A stretch of DNA of 64,000 nucleotides from Streptomyces cinnamoneus (GTDB lineage Bacteria > Actinomycetota > Actinomycetes > Streptomycetales > Streptomycetaceae): positions 186,001-250,000 of the forward strand of contig NZ_BMVB01000004.1 of NCBI RefSeq assembly GCF_014650495.1. The letters are read 5' to 3'. Positions 1 through 8,736 of this stretch are shown here, piece by piece (the stretch's first letter is position 1; every line of letters starts with the position of its first letter). The notes under the pieces were generated by a model. The model was not told the origin of the DNA and made no database searches. It saw only the letters and a list, made by a program, of their open reading frames with translations. The position numbers and the translations under genes are program-made.

Positions 1-1
1 C

Positions 2-1432
2 GCCCGCCGCCACAAGCTGTCCACCGAGGCGTCCAAGCGCTTCGAGCGCGGCGTCGACCCGCAGGCGGCCTCCGCGGCCGCCCAGCGCACGGTCGACCTG
101 CTGGTGCTGCTCGCGGGCGGCACGGCGGAGGCCGGCGTCACCGAGATCATCGCGCCCAGCGGACCGCGGACCATCTCCCTGCACGCCGACCACCCCGACC
201 GCGTCGCCGGCGTCGAGTACGGCCGCGAGACCGTCGTGCGCCGCCTCCAGGAGGTCGGCTGCGACGTCTACGGGCAGGACGAGCTCATCGTCACCGTGCC
301 CAGCTGGCGTCCCGACCTCACCGACCCCAACGACCTCGCCGAAGAGGTCATCCGGCTGGAGGGCTACGAGAACCTCCCCGCCACCCTGCCGCACCCGCCG
401 GCCGGCCGCGGCCTGACCTCGCGTCAGCGCCTGCACCGCCGGGTCGGCCGGGCGCTGGCCGGAGCCGGGTACGTCGAGGCGCTCAACTACCCCTTCATCG
501 GGGACTGGGCCCTGGACCACCTGGGCCTGGAGGCCGGCGACCCGCGCCGCACCACCGTGCGCCTGCTCAACCCGCTCTCCGACGCCGAGCCGTCGCTGCG
601 CACCACGCTGCTGCCGGGGCTGTTCGCCGCCCTGCGCCGCAACGACAGCCGCGGCGAGCACGACCTGGCGCTCTTCGAGACCGGCTCGGTCTTCCGGCCG
701 ACCGGCGAGGAGACGGCCCCCGTGCGGCTGCCCGTCGACCGCCGCCCGACCGACGAGGAGATCGCCGGCCTGAACGCCGCGCTGCCCCGGCAGCCGCGGC
801 ACGCCGCGGTGGTCCTCGCCGGCGCCCGCGAGCAGGCCGGCTGGTGGGGCAAGGGCCGCCCGTCGACGTGGGCGGACGCCGTCGAGGCTGGCCGCAGCGT
901 GGCCCGCGAGGCCGGTGTCGAGCTGATCGTCCGCCAGGACCAGCAGGCACCGTTCCACCCGGGCCGCTGCGCCGCACTGCTCGTCGTCGTGGACGGCGAG
1001 GAGGTGCTCGTCGGCAACGCCGGTGAGCTGCACCCGCGCGTCACCAAGGCGTTCGGCCTGCCGGAGCGCACCTGCGCGATGGAGATCGACCTGGACCGCC
1101 TGGAGCAGGCCGGCACCGGCCCGCTCATGGCCCCGCACGTCTCCTCCTTCCCGGTGGCCACCCAGGACGTTGCGCTCGTCGTGGACGCCTCGGTCGCCGC
1201 GGCCGACGTCGAGGCCGCCCTGCGGGACGGCGCCGGCGAACTCCTGGAGTCGCTGCGCCTGTTCGACGTCTTCACCGGTGAGCAGCTCGGCTCCGGCAAG
1301 AAGTCGCTGGCCTACGCGCTGCGCTTCCGCGCCGACGACCGCACCCTGACCGCCGACGAGGCCACGGCCGCCCGCGACGCCGCGGTCGCCACGGCCGTCG
1401 AGCGCACGGGCGCGGTGCTGCGCGGCGCCTAG
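2..1432 (+). CDS. pheT: Phenylalanine--tRNA ligase beta subunit (5' truncated by window)
   Basis: Beta chain of the cytosolic (alpha-beta)2 enzyme that charges tRNA-Phe. The reading frame is open from base 2, so the N-terminus lies outside the window and about 476 C-terminal residues are present; full-length PheT is about 800. The visible part starts in the B3/B4 editing module ([16 protein letters not shown]), continues through the B5 region ([20 protein letters not shown]) and the catalytic-like domain, and ends with the FDX-ACB anticodon-binding domain ([15 protein letters not shown]). A strong hairpin terminator follows at once, so this is the last gene of its operon, presumably pheS-pheT. 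Confidence 0.97.
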   Translation, partial: ARRHKLSTEASKRFERGVDPQAASAAAQRTVDLLVLLAGGTAEAGVTEIIAPSGPRTISLHADHPDRVAGVEYGRETVVRRLQEVGCDVYGQDELIVTVPSWRPDLTDPNDLAEEVIRLEGYENLPATLPHPPAGRGLTSRQRLHRRVGRALAGAGYVEALNYPFIGDWALDHLGLEAGDPRRTTVRLLNPLSDAEPSLRTTLLPGLFAALRRNDSRGEHDLALFETGSVFRPTGEETAPVRLPVDRRPTDEEIAGLNAALPRQPRHAAVVLAGAREQAGWWGKGRPSTWADAVEAGRSVAREAGVELIVRQDQQAPFHPGRCAALLVVVDGEEVLVGNAGELHPRVTKAFGLPERTCAMEIDLDRLEQAGTGPLMAPHVSSFPVATQDVALVVDASVAAADVEAALRDGAGELLESLRLFDVFTGEQLGSGKKSLAYALRFRADDRTLTADEATAARDAAVATAVERTGAVLRGA

Positions 1433-1476
1433 GAGCGCAGGCCGCCCGCGCGGCCCGCGGGCCGCGTGTGATGGCC

Positions 1477-1506
1477 AGGGGCGCCCCGGAACTACGGGGC
1501 GCCCCT
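1477..1506 (+). terminator. Terminator after pheT
   Basis: A perfect 12-bp inverted repeat (arms 1477-1488 and 1495-1506, loop GAACTA) lies 44 bases after the pheT stop and is followed by TTCG. There is no long T-run, which is usual for Streptomyces terminators. Confidence 0.8.
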
Positions 1507-1641
1507 TCGCATGTCACGCCCCGTCAGCGAAACACCGCTCGAACATCACTCAATGGGGTGGAATCGGGGGGTCGGGTCGTTACTTTCGCCTGATTGCTCC
1601 GCAAGAATCGAGCCCGTCATTGCTGCTATGGGGGGCACGGC

Positions 1642-2703
1642 ATGATCCGTACCGGGGCGCTGCACCGCTGGCGAGGTGTGGTGTTCGCGCTACCCGGCCT
1701 GTGGGTGCTCGCAGTTGTCGTCCGGGAGCACCTGAGCCCGCTCGCCGCACAGCTCGTTCCCTTCCTCGCCGCCACGCTCGCGCTCGCCTGCGCCGGCCAC
1801 CTCACCGGCCGTCGCGGCCGGCGGCTCGCGGACGAGCTGGAGCGGACCAAGGAGATCGCGCTCACCGCGCAGCGCGCCCTGCTGCGCCCCCTGCCGCCCC
1901 GGCTCGACGGAATCGCCCTGGCCGGCGGCCACCTCTCGGCCGACGAGGGCGTCCTCGTCGGCGGCGACCTGTACGACGTGCAGTCCACCCCCCACGGCGT
2001 GCGCATCATCATGGGCGACGTGCGCGGCCACGGTCTGCCCGCGCTGGGCACCGTCGCCGCCCTGCTCGGCAGTTTCCGCGACGCCGCCCACGACGAGGGC
2101 GAACTGGCCGACGTCCTGCGCCGCCTGGAGCGCGCCTTCCACCGCCACCTGCGGGACCGGGCCCGGGCCGAGCAGCCGGCCGCCGGGGACGCCCTCCCCG
2201 CCCACCGCACCGCGGACACCGAGGAGTTCGCCACCGTCCTCCTCCTGGAGGTGCGCGAGCACGGCGAGGTCATGGCGCTCAACTGCGGGCACCCCTGGCC
2301 CCACCGGCTCGCCGGTATCCCTGACGGCGCCCGGACCGCGGCGCTCGCCCCGTGCGAACCGCTGCCGCCGCTCGGTATGTTCCCGCTCCCCGCCGACGTG
2401 CCGCTGCTGGCCCTGACCCGGCTGCTGCCCGGCGACGGCCTCGTCCTGCACACCGACGGGGCCGAGGACGCCCGTGACGCCCACGGGGAGTTCTTCCCCT
2501 TCGCGGGCGCCCTGGCCGAGGCCGCCCGCGGCACGGCCCCGGCCCCGGCGGCCGTCGTCGCGCGGGTGCAGGACGCCCTGCTGCGCCACACCGGAGGGCT
2601 GCTCTCGGACGACTTCGCCCTCCTGGCGCTGCGCAACGACCGCGAGCGCGTCCCCGCGCAGCGCCCGTGCGCACCACTCGTGCGTTCCTGCCTGCGCCCC
2701 TGA
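1642..2703 (+). CDS. Membrane-anchored PP2C/SpoIIE-type serine phosphatase
   Basis: A 353-residue protein with two N-terminal hydrophobic segments (about residues 12-28 and 35-52) followed by a PPM/SpoIIE phosphatase domain. Metal-binding motifs are intact: GGDLYDV (about 107-113), GDVRGHG (about 125-131), a TDGAEDA motif and a terminal SDDFALLAL. Such proteins dephosphorylate anti-sigma factor antagonists or similar phosphoserine proteins at the membrane; the partner is not next door, so the target is unknown. I chose ATG 1642 because GGGGGCACGG precedes it; an in-frame TTG at 1594 would add 16 atypical residues. It is transcribed alone, between the pheT terminator and the next regulator. 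Confidence 0.85.
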   Translation: MIRTGALHRWRGVVFALPGLWVLAVVVREHLSPLAAQLVPFLAATLALACAGHLTGRRGRRLADELERTKEIALTAQRALLRPLPPRLDGIALAGGHLSADEGVLVGGDLYDVQSTPHGVRIIMGDVRGHGLPALGTVAALLGSFRDAAHDEGELADVLRRLERAFHRHLRDRARAEQPAAGDALPAHRTADTEEFATVLLLEVREHGEVMALNCGHPWPHRLAGIPDGARTAALAPCEPLPPLGMFPLPADVPLLALTRLLPGDGLVLHTDGAEDARDAHGEFFPFAGALAEAARGTAPAPAAVVARVQDALLRHTGGLLSDDFALLALRNDRERVPAQRPCAPLVRSCLRP

Positions 2704-2789
2704 GGGCCCCGTCCGGCCGTGGCCCGTTCACACCCCGTGCGAAGGGATCTCCACTACGCTGATCCCACCGAGCGCACCGGAGGGCAGGG

Positions 2790-4127
2790 ATGGAGCCCAA
2801 CACACTGCTCGACGCCGTCCTCGACGAAGCGGGAATATCCCACGCCGGTCTGGCCGCCCATGTGAACGCGGCGGGCCGGGCCCGGGGGCTGGCGTTGCGT
2901 TACGAACACACCGCCGTCGCCCGCTGGCTCAAGGGCCAGCGGCCGCGCGGCCAGGTACCGGACCTGATCTGCGAGGTCCTCGGCGAGCGGTTGCACCGCG
3001 CGCTGACCCTCGACGACATCGGCTTCGGCACCCCCGGCACCCCCAGGGCGCCCGGCACCCCGCTGTCCGGCTTCGTCGAGCGCGCCACCGCGTTGTGGCG
3101 CTCCGACGAACAGCAGCGCGAACACGTCGTCAGGGCCCCCGCGGTGACCGGCACCCCTGCGGTCATCCCGGTCTGGGAGTGGGAGAACCCTCCCGAGGAC
3201 GCCGACGTCTCGCGACGCGGCCTGACCCGGGTCTCCATGGACGACATCGACATGCTGCGCGCCGCCCGGGCGCACTACGAGCAGATGTACCGCAAGGCGG
3301 GCGGCGTGGCGACCCGGGCCCGGGTCGTCGGCTTCCTCAACGCCGAGGCGGCGCCCCTGCTGCGCGGCAGCTACTCCGACGCCACGGGGCGCCAGCTCCA
3401 CCGCGCCACCGGCGGGCTGGTGGCCGTGGCCGGCATCTGCGCGTACGACTCCGACGCGCACGGACTCGCCCAGCGCTACTTCCACCAGGCGCTGCGGCTG
3501 GCCAAGGCCAGCGGGGACCGGGGCCTGGGCGCCTATGTGATCGCCCTCCTCGTCAACCAGTCGCTGTTCATGGGGGAGTACCGGCAGGCGGTCGCCTTCG
3601 CCGAGTCCGCGCTGCGCGCCGGGGGCGCCGACCTCACCCCCGCGCTGGCCGCCGACCTCTACGCCATGCAGGCCAAAGCCTACGCACGGCTCGGCGACGG
3701 TGCCGGGGCGCTGGCCTGCATCCGGCGGGCGGAGGCGGCCGCCGAGCGCATCCACCGCGGCCGGGAGCCCGCCGAGACCGGATACGTCCAGCCCGGCCTG
3801 GTGAACGTACAGGTGGCGGAGGCACTGCTCAGCCTCGGCGACCTCGGACCCGCCCGTGAGCACGCGGACCGGGCCGTCGACACCCCTGCCCACGACCGGG
3901 GGCGTGTCCACCGGCTCGCCATGCTCACGCACATCGAGCTGCGTCAGGGAGACGCGGACAAGGCGGTGGCCACCGCACGGGAGATGACCGAGCAGGCGAG
4001 AGGCATGGAATCGCAGCGCTTACGGGACCGGCTCCGTGCGGTGCGCGAGCACCTGATCGAAAGTGGGTGCGCGGCCACGGCCGAGGCCGCCGAGATGATC
4101 GACGGGGCGCTGCGCGTGCCCTTGTGA
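2790..4127 (+). CDS. HTH/TPR transcriptional regulator with a TTA codon
   Basis: A 445-residue protein of the Streptomyces family that couples an N-terminal XRE-like helix-turn-helix (about residues 5-75, with YEHTAVARWLKGQRP) to an all-helical TPR-type C-terminal half (about 170-430, repeated alanine-rich helical pairs such as AYARLGDGAGALACIRRAEAA). Families of this type control development and antibiotic production, but I cannot name the target. The start has a good ribosome site (GGAGGG) 8 bases upstream. A rare TTA leucine codon lies at 4020-4022 (in ESQRLRDR), so translation may depend on the bldA tRNA. A TACGCT -10-like box is at 2755-2760. Confidence 0.8.
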   Translation: MEPNTLLDAVLDEAGISHAGLAAHVNAAGRARGLALRYEHTAVARWLKGQRPRGQVPDLICEVLGERLHRALTLDDIGFGTPGTPRAPGTPLSGFVERATALWRSDEQQREHVVRAPAVTGTPAVIPVWEWENPPEDADVSRRGLTRVSMDDIDMLRAARAHYEQMYRKAGGVATRARVVGFLNAEAAPLLRGSYSDATGRQLHRATGGLVAVAGICAYDSDAHGLAQRYFHQALRLAKASGDRGLGAYVIALLVNQSLFMGEYRQAVAFAESALRAGGADLTPALAADLYAMQAKAYARLGDGAGALACIRRAEAAAERIHRGREPAETGYVQPGLVNVQVAEALLSLGDLGPAREHADRAVDTPAHDRGRVHRLAMLTHIELRQGDADKAVATAREMTEQARGMESQRLRDRLRAVREHLIESGCAATAEAAEMIDGALRVPL

Positions 4128-4185
4128 GGGATGTTGCCAGGACAGCGCCCGGGCGGTGGCCACCTCGGCGGAAGGTGGCAGACAC

Positions 4186-4716
4186 GTGCGTTGGAAGAAT
4201 CTCAAGGAGTTGACCGTCTACGAGAACCGGTGGTTCCGGGTCAATCTCGCGGACGTCGAACTCCCCGACGGCCGGCATCTCGACCATTTCCTCATCCGGC
4301 TGCGGCCCGTCGCCGTGGCCACGGTGGTCAACGCGGCCAATGAGGTCCTGCTGCTGTGGCGGCACCGTTTCATCACCGACAACTGGGGCTGGGAGCTGGC
4401 GGCCGGCGTCGTCGAGGACGGCGAGGACATCGCCTTCGCGGCGGCCCGTGAGATGGAGGAGGAGACCGGCTGGCGGCCCGGCCGGCTGCAGCACCTGATG
4501 TCCGTCGAGCCGTCCAACGGGCTCACCGACGCCCGGCACCACATCTACTGGTCGGACGAGGCGGAGTACATCGGCGACCCCGAGGACGCGTTCGAGTCGG
4601 ACCGCCGCGAGTGGGTGCCGCTCAAGCTGGTGCCCGACCTGATCGCCCGCGGTGAGGTGCCGGCCGCCAACATGGCGGCCGCGCTGCTGCTCCTGCACCA
4701 CATCCGGCTCGGCTGA
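4186..4716 (+). CDS. NUDIX hydrolase
   Basis: A 176-residue hydrolase of the ADP-ribose pyrophosphatase-like branch. The full NUDIX box GX5EX7REUXEEXGU is present: GVVEDGEDIAFAAAREMEEE followed by TGW. It should cleave a nucleoside diphosphate linked to another moiety using Mg2+; the substrate cannot be told from sequence. GTG 4186 is preferred because GGAAGG sits 10 bases upstream; a GTG at 4156 would add ten residues with no ribosome site. It follows the TPR regulator by 58 bases on the same strand and could share its transcript. Confidence 0.9.
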   Translation: MRWKNLKELTVYENRWFRVNLADVELPDGRHLDHFLIRLRPVAVATVVNAANEVLLLWRHRFITDNWGWELAAGVVEDGEDIAFAAAREMEEETGWRPGRLQHLMSVEPSNGLTDARHHIYWSDEAEYIGDPEDAFESDRREWVPLKLVPDLIARGEVPAANMAAALLLLHHIRLG

Positions 4717-4748
4717 CACCCCTCACGAGCCGTCCCCGTGATCTGCGC

Positions 4749-5006
4749 TCATCGGCCGGCCGCCTGCCAGACGGCGACCGCCAGCCCGGCGAGGCCGGTG
4801 AGCGCGGCGAGCGAGGGCAGCGGCCACCTGCCGTGCTCCAGGGCCCGTACCCGCTGGGTGACCTCGCTGATGTCGCGCTCGGCCTGGTCGCTGCGCTGGG
4901 TGAGCAGAGCGAGGTGGCCGTCGATGCGGACGACGCCGACATCGAGACTGCGCCTGAGCTCCGCGAGCTCGGCCGCCCTCGCGGCGTGCTCGGGATGGGT
5001 GGTCAC
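4749..5006 (-). CDS. Small coiled-coil protein with C-terminal membrane anchor
   Basis: An 85-residue protein: a charged heptad-like helix (about residues 5-60, AELAELRRSLDVG and RSDQAERDISEVTQRVRALE) and one C-terminal hydrophobic segment (about 64-82). The layout resembles small phage or actinomycete DUF-type tail-anchored proteins, with the coil in the cytoplasm. I do not recognise a function. It is separated from the dehydrogenase gene upstream by that gene's terminator. Confidence 0.65.
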   Translation of the reverse strand: MTTHPEHAARAAELAELRRSLDVGVVRIDGHLALLTQRSDQAERDISEVTQRVRALEHGRWPLPSLAALTGLAGLAVAVWQAAGR

Positions 5007-5107
5007 TGTCCGTACCCCTTCCGGAAGAATCCCTGTGCTGCTTGCCGACGAGCCGAGTCAACCGCTTCGGCAGGCAGGGCGGGAGCGTGTGCGGGGGGCA
5101 TGTGCGA

Positions 5108-5154
5108 GTCACCGGCGCACACCCCGTGTGAAGCGGGGGGTGTGCGCCGGTGAC
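5108..5154 (-). terminator. Terminator after the hydroxyacyl-CoA dehydrogenase
   Basis: A perfect 18-bp inverted repeat (arms 5108-5125 and 5137-5154, 11-base loop) lies just past the stop of the minus-strand dehydrogenase gene. It is one of the longest perfect stems in the window. Confidence 0.88.
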
Positions 5155-5174
5155 CGGTGACCGTGGGTGACGGA

Positions 5175-6032
5175 TCAGTAGGTGTAGAAGCCCGAGCCGG
5201 TCTTGCGGCCGAGGCGGCCCGCGTCGACCATGCGCTGCAGCAGCGGGGGAGCGGCGTACAGCGGCTCCTTGTACTCCTCGTACATGCTGAAGGCCACGGA
5301 GGCGACCGTGTCGAGGCCGATCAGGTCGGAGAGCTTGAGCGGGCCCATGGGGTGGGCGCAGCCGAGCTCCATGCCGTTGTCGATGTCCTCGCGGCTGGCC
5401 ATGCCCGACTCGAACATCCGGATCGCGGAGAGCAGGTACGGGATGAGCAGGGCGTTGACGACGAAGCCGGAGCGGTCCTGGGCGCGGATGGCGTGCTTGC
5501 CCAGGACGTTGCCGACCAGTATTTCGGCGCGCTTGATGGTCTCCTCGCCCGTGGTCAGCGCGGGGATCAGCTCGACGAGCTGCTGCACCGGGGCGGGGTT
5601 GAAGAAGTGGATGCCGATCACCTGGTCGGGGCGGGAGGTCGCCACGGCCAGCTTCACCAGCGGGATGGAGGAGGTGTTGGACGCCAGGATGGCGTCGGGC
5701 CGGGTGACCACCTGGTCCAGGACCTGGAAGATCTCCGTCTTGACCTGCTCGTTCTCGACGACGGCCTCGATGACGAGGTCGCGGTCGGCGAATTCGCCCA
5801 GGTCCGTGGTGAAGGTCAGACGGGCCAGGGTGGCGTCGCGCTCCGCCTCGGTGATCTTGCCGCGTTCGGCGGCCTTGCCGAGGGAGTTGGTCAGGCGGGT
5901 ACGGCCCAGCTCCAGCGCCTCGCCCGTGGTCTCGGCGACCCTGACGTCCAGGCCGGCCCGGGCGCACACCTCCGCGATGCCCGCGCCCATCTGGCCGCAG
6001 CCCACCACTCCGACGCGTTCGATGTCGGTCAC
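5175..6032 (-). CDS. 3-hydroxybutyryl-CoA/3-hydroxyacyl-CoA dehydrogenase
   Basis: A 285-residue, NAD(P)-dependent oxidoreductase that interconverts 3-hydroxyacyl-CoA and 3-oxoacyl-CoA (fatty acid beta-oxidation, or acetoacetyl-CoA/butyryl-CoA metabolism). It shows the N-terminal Rossmann motif GVVGCGQMGAGIAEV, the SNTSSIP segment, the catalytic-His context GIHFFNPAP, and the C-terminal helical domain GFVVNALLIPYLLSAI. The length matches the single-domain HBD family. GTG 6032 is chosen because AAAGG lies 6 bases upstream and the protein then starts just before the Rossmann strand; upstream in-frame ATGs would add unconserved residues. Confidence 0.93.
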   Translation of the reverse strand: MTDIERVGVVGCGQMGAGIAEVCARAGLDVRVAETTGEALELGRTRLTNSLGKAAERGKITEAERDATLARLTFTTDLGEFADRDLVIEAVVENEQVKTEIFQVLDQVVTRPDAILASNTSSIPLVKLAVATSRPDQVIGIHFFNPAPVQQLVELIPALTTGEETIKRAEILVGNVLGKHAIRAQDRSGFVVNALLIPYLLSAIRMFESGMASREDIDNGMELGCAHPMGPLKLSDLIGLDTVASVAFSMYEEYKEPLYAAPPLLQRMVDAGRLGRKTGSGFYTY

Positions 6033-6206
6033 ATCGTGCCTTTCGCTGAGTCGCTGATCTTGGTCCGGGCGGCGGCCGGAGGTCATCCGGTTCCCGCCTC
6101 GGAAAGACGTTACTCCGCGCGGCGCGGTGCCGAGGGCGCCGGGGCGGGCATGCTCTGCGCACACGTGTGTGACGGACCGAACACGGGCGGAAAAGGAGGG
6201 TTACAT

Positions 6207-7451
6207 ATGGGGCACATCAGTAGAAGAGGGTTCGCCGTGGCGGCGGCGGGTGCGATGACGGTGATGCTGGCGACGGGGGAGGCGGCTGCGCTGGAGCCGG
6301 CGGGGGGCGGTGCGCCGGCCCGCGGACGGGAGTTCCGCGGCATGTGGGTGGCCACGGTCGTCAACGTCGACTGGCCGTCGGCGCCCGGCCTGTCGCCGGA
6401 GGACCAACGGGCCGAGCTGCTCGCCCTCTTCGACGCGGCGGTGGCGCGCCGGCTCAACGCCGTGCTGCTGCAGATCCGGCCGACCGCCGACGCCTTCTGG
6501 CCGTCCCGCCACGAGCCGTGGTCGGAGTACCTGACCGGTACTCAGGGGCGGTCGCCCGGCTGGGACCCGCTGGCCTTCGCGGTGCGCGAGGCGCACAAGC
6601 GCCGTCTGGAGCTGCACGGTTGGTTCAACCCCTACCGCATCGCCAACCACACCGATCCCGGCCGGCTCGTCCCCACCCACCCGGCCCGCGTCCACCCCGA
6701 CTGGGCCGTCCCCTACGGCGGCAAGCTCTACTACAACCCCGGCCTCCCCGAGGTCCGCCGCTTCGTCCAGGACGCCATGCTCGACGCGGTCTGGCGCTAC
6801 GACCTGGACGGCGTGCACTTCGACGACTACTTCTACCCCTACCCCGTGGCCGGGCAGACGTTCGACGACACGGCCGCCTACGAGCGCTACGGCGCCGGCT
6901 TCCCCGACCGGGCGTCCTGGCGGCGCGACAACATCGACCGCCTGGTGCGCGAGACGGGGCAGCGCATCCGCCGGCGCAAGCGCCATGTGCGGTTCGGCGT
7001 CAGCCCGTTCGCCGTCTGGCGCAACCGCGCCACCGACCCGCTGGGCTCCGACACCCGGGCGGGCGTGCAGACCTACGACGACCTCCACGCCGACACCCGC
7101 ACGTGGGTCCGCGAGGGCTGGATCGACTACATCGTGCCGCAGTGCTACTGGCACATCGGCTTCGCCGCCGCCGACTACGCCAAGCTCCTGCCCTGGTGGG
7201 CCGAGACCGTCCGCGGCACGGGCGTCCACCTCTACATCGGCGAGGCCCTCTACCGGGCGGGCGATCCCGCGCAGCCCGCACCCTGGCAGGACCCGGCCGA
7301 GCTCTCCCGCCACATCGCCCTGGGCCGGGCCCGCCCCGAAGTGCTCGGCAACGTCTACTTCTCCGCCCGGCACGTCGTGACGGACCGGATCGGGGCGATG
7401 GCGCGCGTGGTGAAGGACCACTACCCCCACCGCGCGCGTCCACCGCGCTGA
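6207..7451 (+). CDS. Secreted GHL10-family (DUF187) glycoside hydrolase-like protein
   Basis: A 414-residue exported protein. The N-terminus has a Tat-type signal (SRRGFAVAAAG, then a hydrophobic stretch to about residue 30). The mature part is a TIM-barrel of the family-10-like hydrolase group: EFRGMWVATVVNVDWPS, LHGWFNPYR, and the acidic signature DGVHFDDYFYPYP. Related proteins are thought to act on extracellular or cell-wall glycans; the substrate is unknown. ATG 6207 is preceded by an excellent AAAGGAGGG site. It is divergent from the dehydrogenase gene. Confidence 0.9.
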   Translation: MGHISRRGFAVAAAGAMTVMLATGEAAALEPAGGGAPARGREFRGMWVATVVNVDWPSAPGLSPEDQRAELLALFDAAVARRLNAVLLQIRPTADAFWPSRHEPWSEYLTGTQGRSPGWDPLAFAVREAHKRRLELHGWFNPYRIANHTDPGRLVPTHPARVHPDWAVPYGGKLYYNPGLPEVRRFVQDAMLDAVWRYDLDGVHFDDYFYPYPVAGQTFDDTAAYERYGAGFPDRASWRRDNIDRLVRETGQRIRRRKRHVRFGVSPFAVWRNRATDPLGSDTRAGVQTYDDLHADTRTWVREGWIDYIVPQCYWHIGFAAADYAKLLPWWAETVRGTGVHLYIGEALYRAGDPAQPAPWQDPAELSRHIALGRARPEVLGNVYFSARHVVTDRIGAMARVVKDHYPHRARPPR

Positions 7452-7463
7452 CGACGGTGCCCG

Positions 7464-7664
7464 CTACTGCTGGTCGGCGGCTTTGCGATGGTCCACCACG
7501 GAGTCCGGCCCCGGCGACATGATGGTCTCGTGCCCCTTGTCGTCCCTGACCCGGTAGGGCGGGCTGCCGTTGGAACCCAGGACCTCGACGATCTCCACGG
7601 TGTGGTCCTGTTTGCCGACCACACGGCCGTGCACCACCAACCGGTCGCCCTTGCTCGCATGCAT
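7464..7664 (-). CDS. DUF1918 domain protein
   Basis: A 66-residue protein that is almost entirely a DUF1918 domain (GDRLVVHGRVVGKQDHTVEI then PYRVRDDKGHETIMSPGPDSVV), a small beta-barrel-like fold common in actinobacteria. Its function is unknown. Its stop is 12 bases from the convergent hydrolase gene. Confidence 0.88.
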   Translation of the reverse strand: MHASKGDRLVVHGRVVGKQDHTVEIVEVLGSNGSPPYRVRDDKGHETIMSPGPDSVVDHRKAADQQ

Positions 7665-7785
7665 CGACGTGACCCTTTCGTCGTGAGAGACAGGTGCACT
7701 CGGATACTCCCAGCCTAGGGTGACCGGCGGTATGGGGCGCGCCCAGGAAATCCCGGCGGGCGCGCCGGCCGGGGATGTGCGGGAC

Positions 7786-8736
7786 TCACCGGGAGGCCCG
7801 CTGGGTGGCGCCGATGCACACGAGCACGGCGACGGCCGCCACGGGTGCGGCGGGGGCGAGCCGTTCCCCCAGGAGGGCCACCGACCACACGAGGGTGAGC
7901 AGCGGCTGGGCCAGCTGCAGCTGGCTGGCCCGGGCCACCCCGATCACGCCCATGCCGCGGTACCAGACCCACAGGCTGACGAACTGGGCCGTGCCCAGCC
8001 AGAGCAGTCCGGCGACCGCGTGCCCGGTCAGCCGCACGGGTTCGGCGAGCAGGGCGAGGACCGCACCGGCCAGCGACAGCGGCAGGCACAGCACCAGCGC
8101 CCAGCCGATGATCTGCCAGCCGGGCAGCTCCCGCGCCAGCCTGCCGCCCTCGGCGTAACCCGCCGCGCAGATCAGCAGGGCGCCCAGCAGGTAGAGGTCG
8201 CCGAGCGAGGGGAGCCCGCCGCTCTGCTGCAGGGCGAAGACGACGACCACGGCCGCCCCGGCCAGTGCGGCCGCCCAGAAGCCGCGCGAGTGCCGGACCC
8301 CGGTCCGCAGCGAGGAGTACGCGGCCGTCGTCAGCGGCAGCAGGCCCACCACCACGGCCGCGTGCGAGGTGGTGGAGGTCTGCAGGGCCAGCGTGGTGAG
8401 CAGCGGAAACCCCACGACCGTGCCCGCGGCCACGGCCGCCAGGGGGAACCAGTGGCGGCGGACCGGCAGCGGCACCCGTCCGGCGAGCAGACACGCCCCC
8501 GCGATCAGCGCGGCCAGCACGGCCCGGCAGGACGTCACCGACCACGGGCCCAGCCCCTCCAGGGCCCAGGCGGTCGCGGGGAAGGTCAGCGAGAACATGC
8601 CGACCCCGAGCACGGCGAGGAGCGTCCCTCCGGCGGAACGGCCGCGCGGGCCCGCGGCGCCCGCCGCGGGGAGGGCCTCCGTGCGGGTGCTCACCGCTAT
8701 CGGAGAAGGGGCAGTAGCGCTATCTTGTGCTGTCAT
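7786..8736 (-). CDS. EamA/DMT-family membrane exporter
   Basis: A 316-residue integral membrane protein with about ten hydrophobic segments in two EamA repeats (first from about residue 37, second from about 180). DMT-superfamily members export small metabolites such as amino acids; the substrate is not predictable. Its ATG (8736-8734) overlaps the ATG of the divergent MocR regulator by two bases, so the two share one compact control region and the regulator is its likely controller. A minus-strand TACGCT box (8747-8742) would place transcription start near the ATG, suggesting a leaderless message. Confidence 0.88.
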   Translation of the reverse strand: MTAQDSATAPSPIAVSTRTEALPAAGAAGPRGRSAGGTLLAVLGVGMFSLTFPATAWALEGLGPWSVTSCRAVLAALIAGACLLAGRVPLPVRRHWFPLAAVAAGTVVGFPLLTTLALQTSTTSHAAVVVGLLPLTTAAYSSLRTGVRHSRGFWAAALAGAAVVVVFALQQSGGLPSLGDLYLLGALLICAAGYAEGGRLARELPGWQIIGWALVLCLPLSLAGAVLALLAEPVRLTGHAVAGLLWLGTAQFVSLWVWYRGMGVIGVARASQLQLAQPLLTLVWSVALLGERLAPAAPVAAVAVLVCIGATQRASR

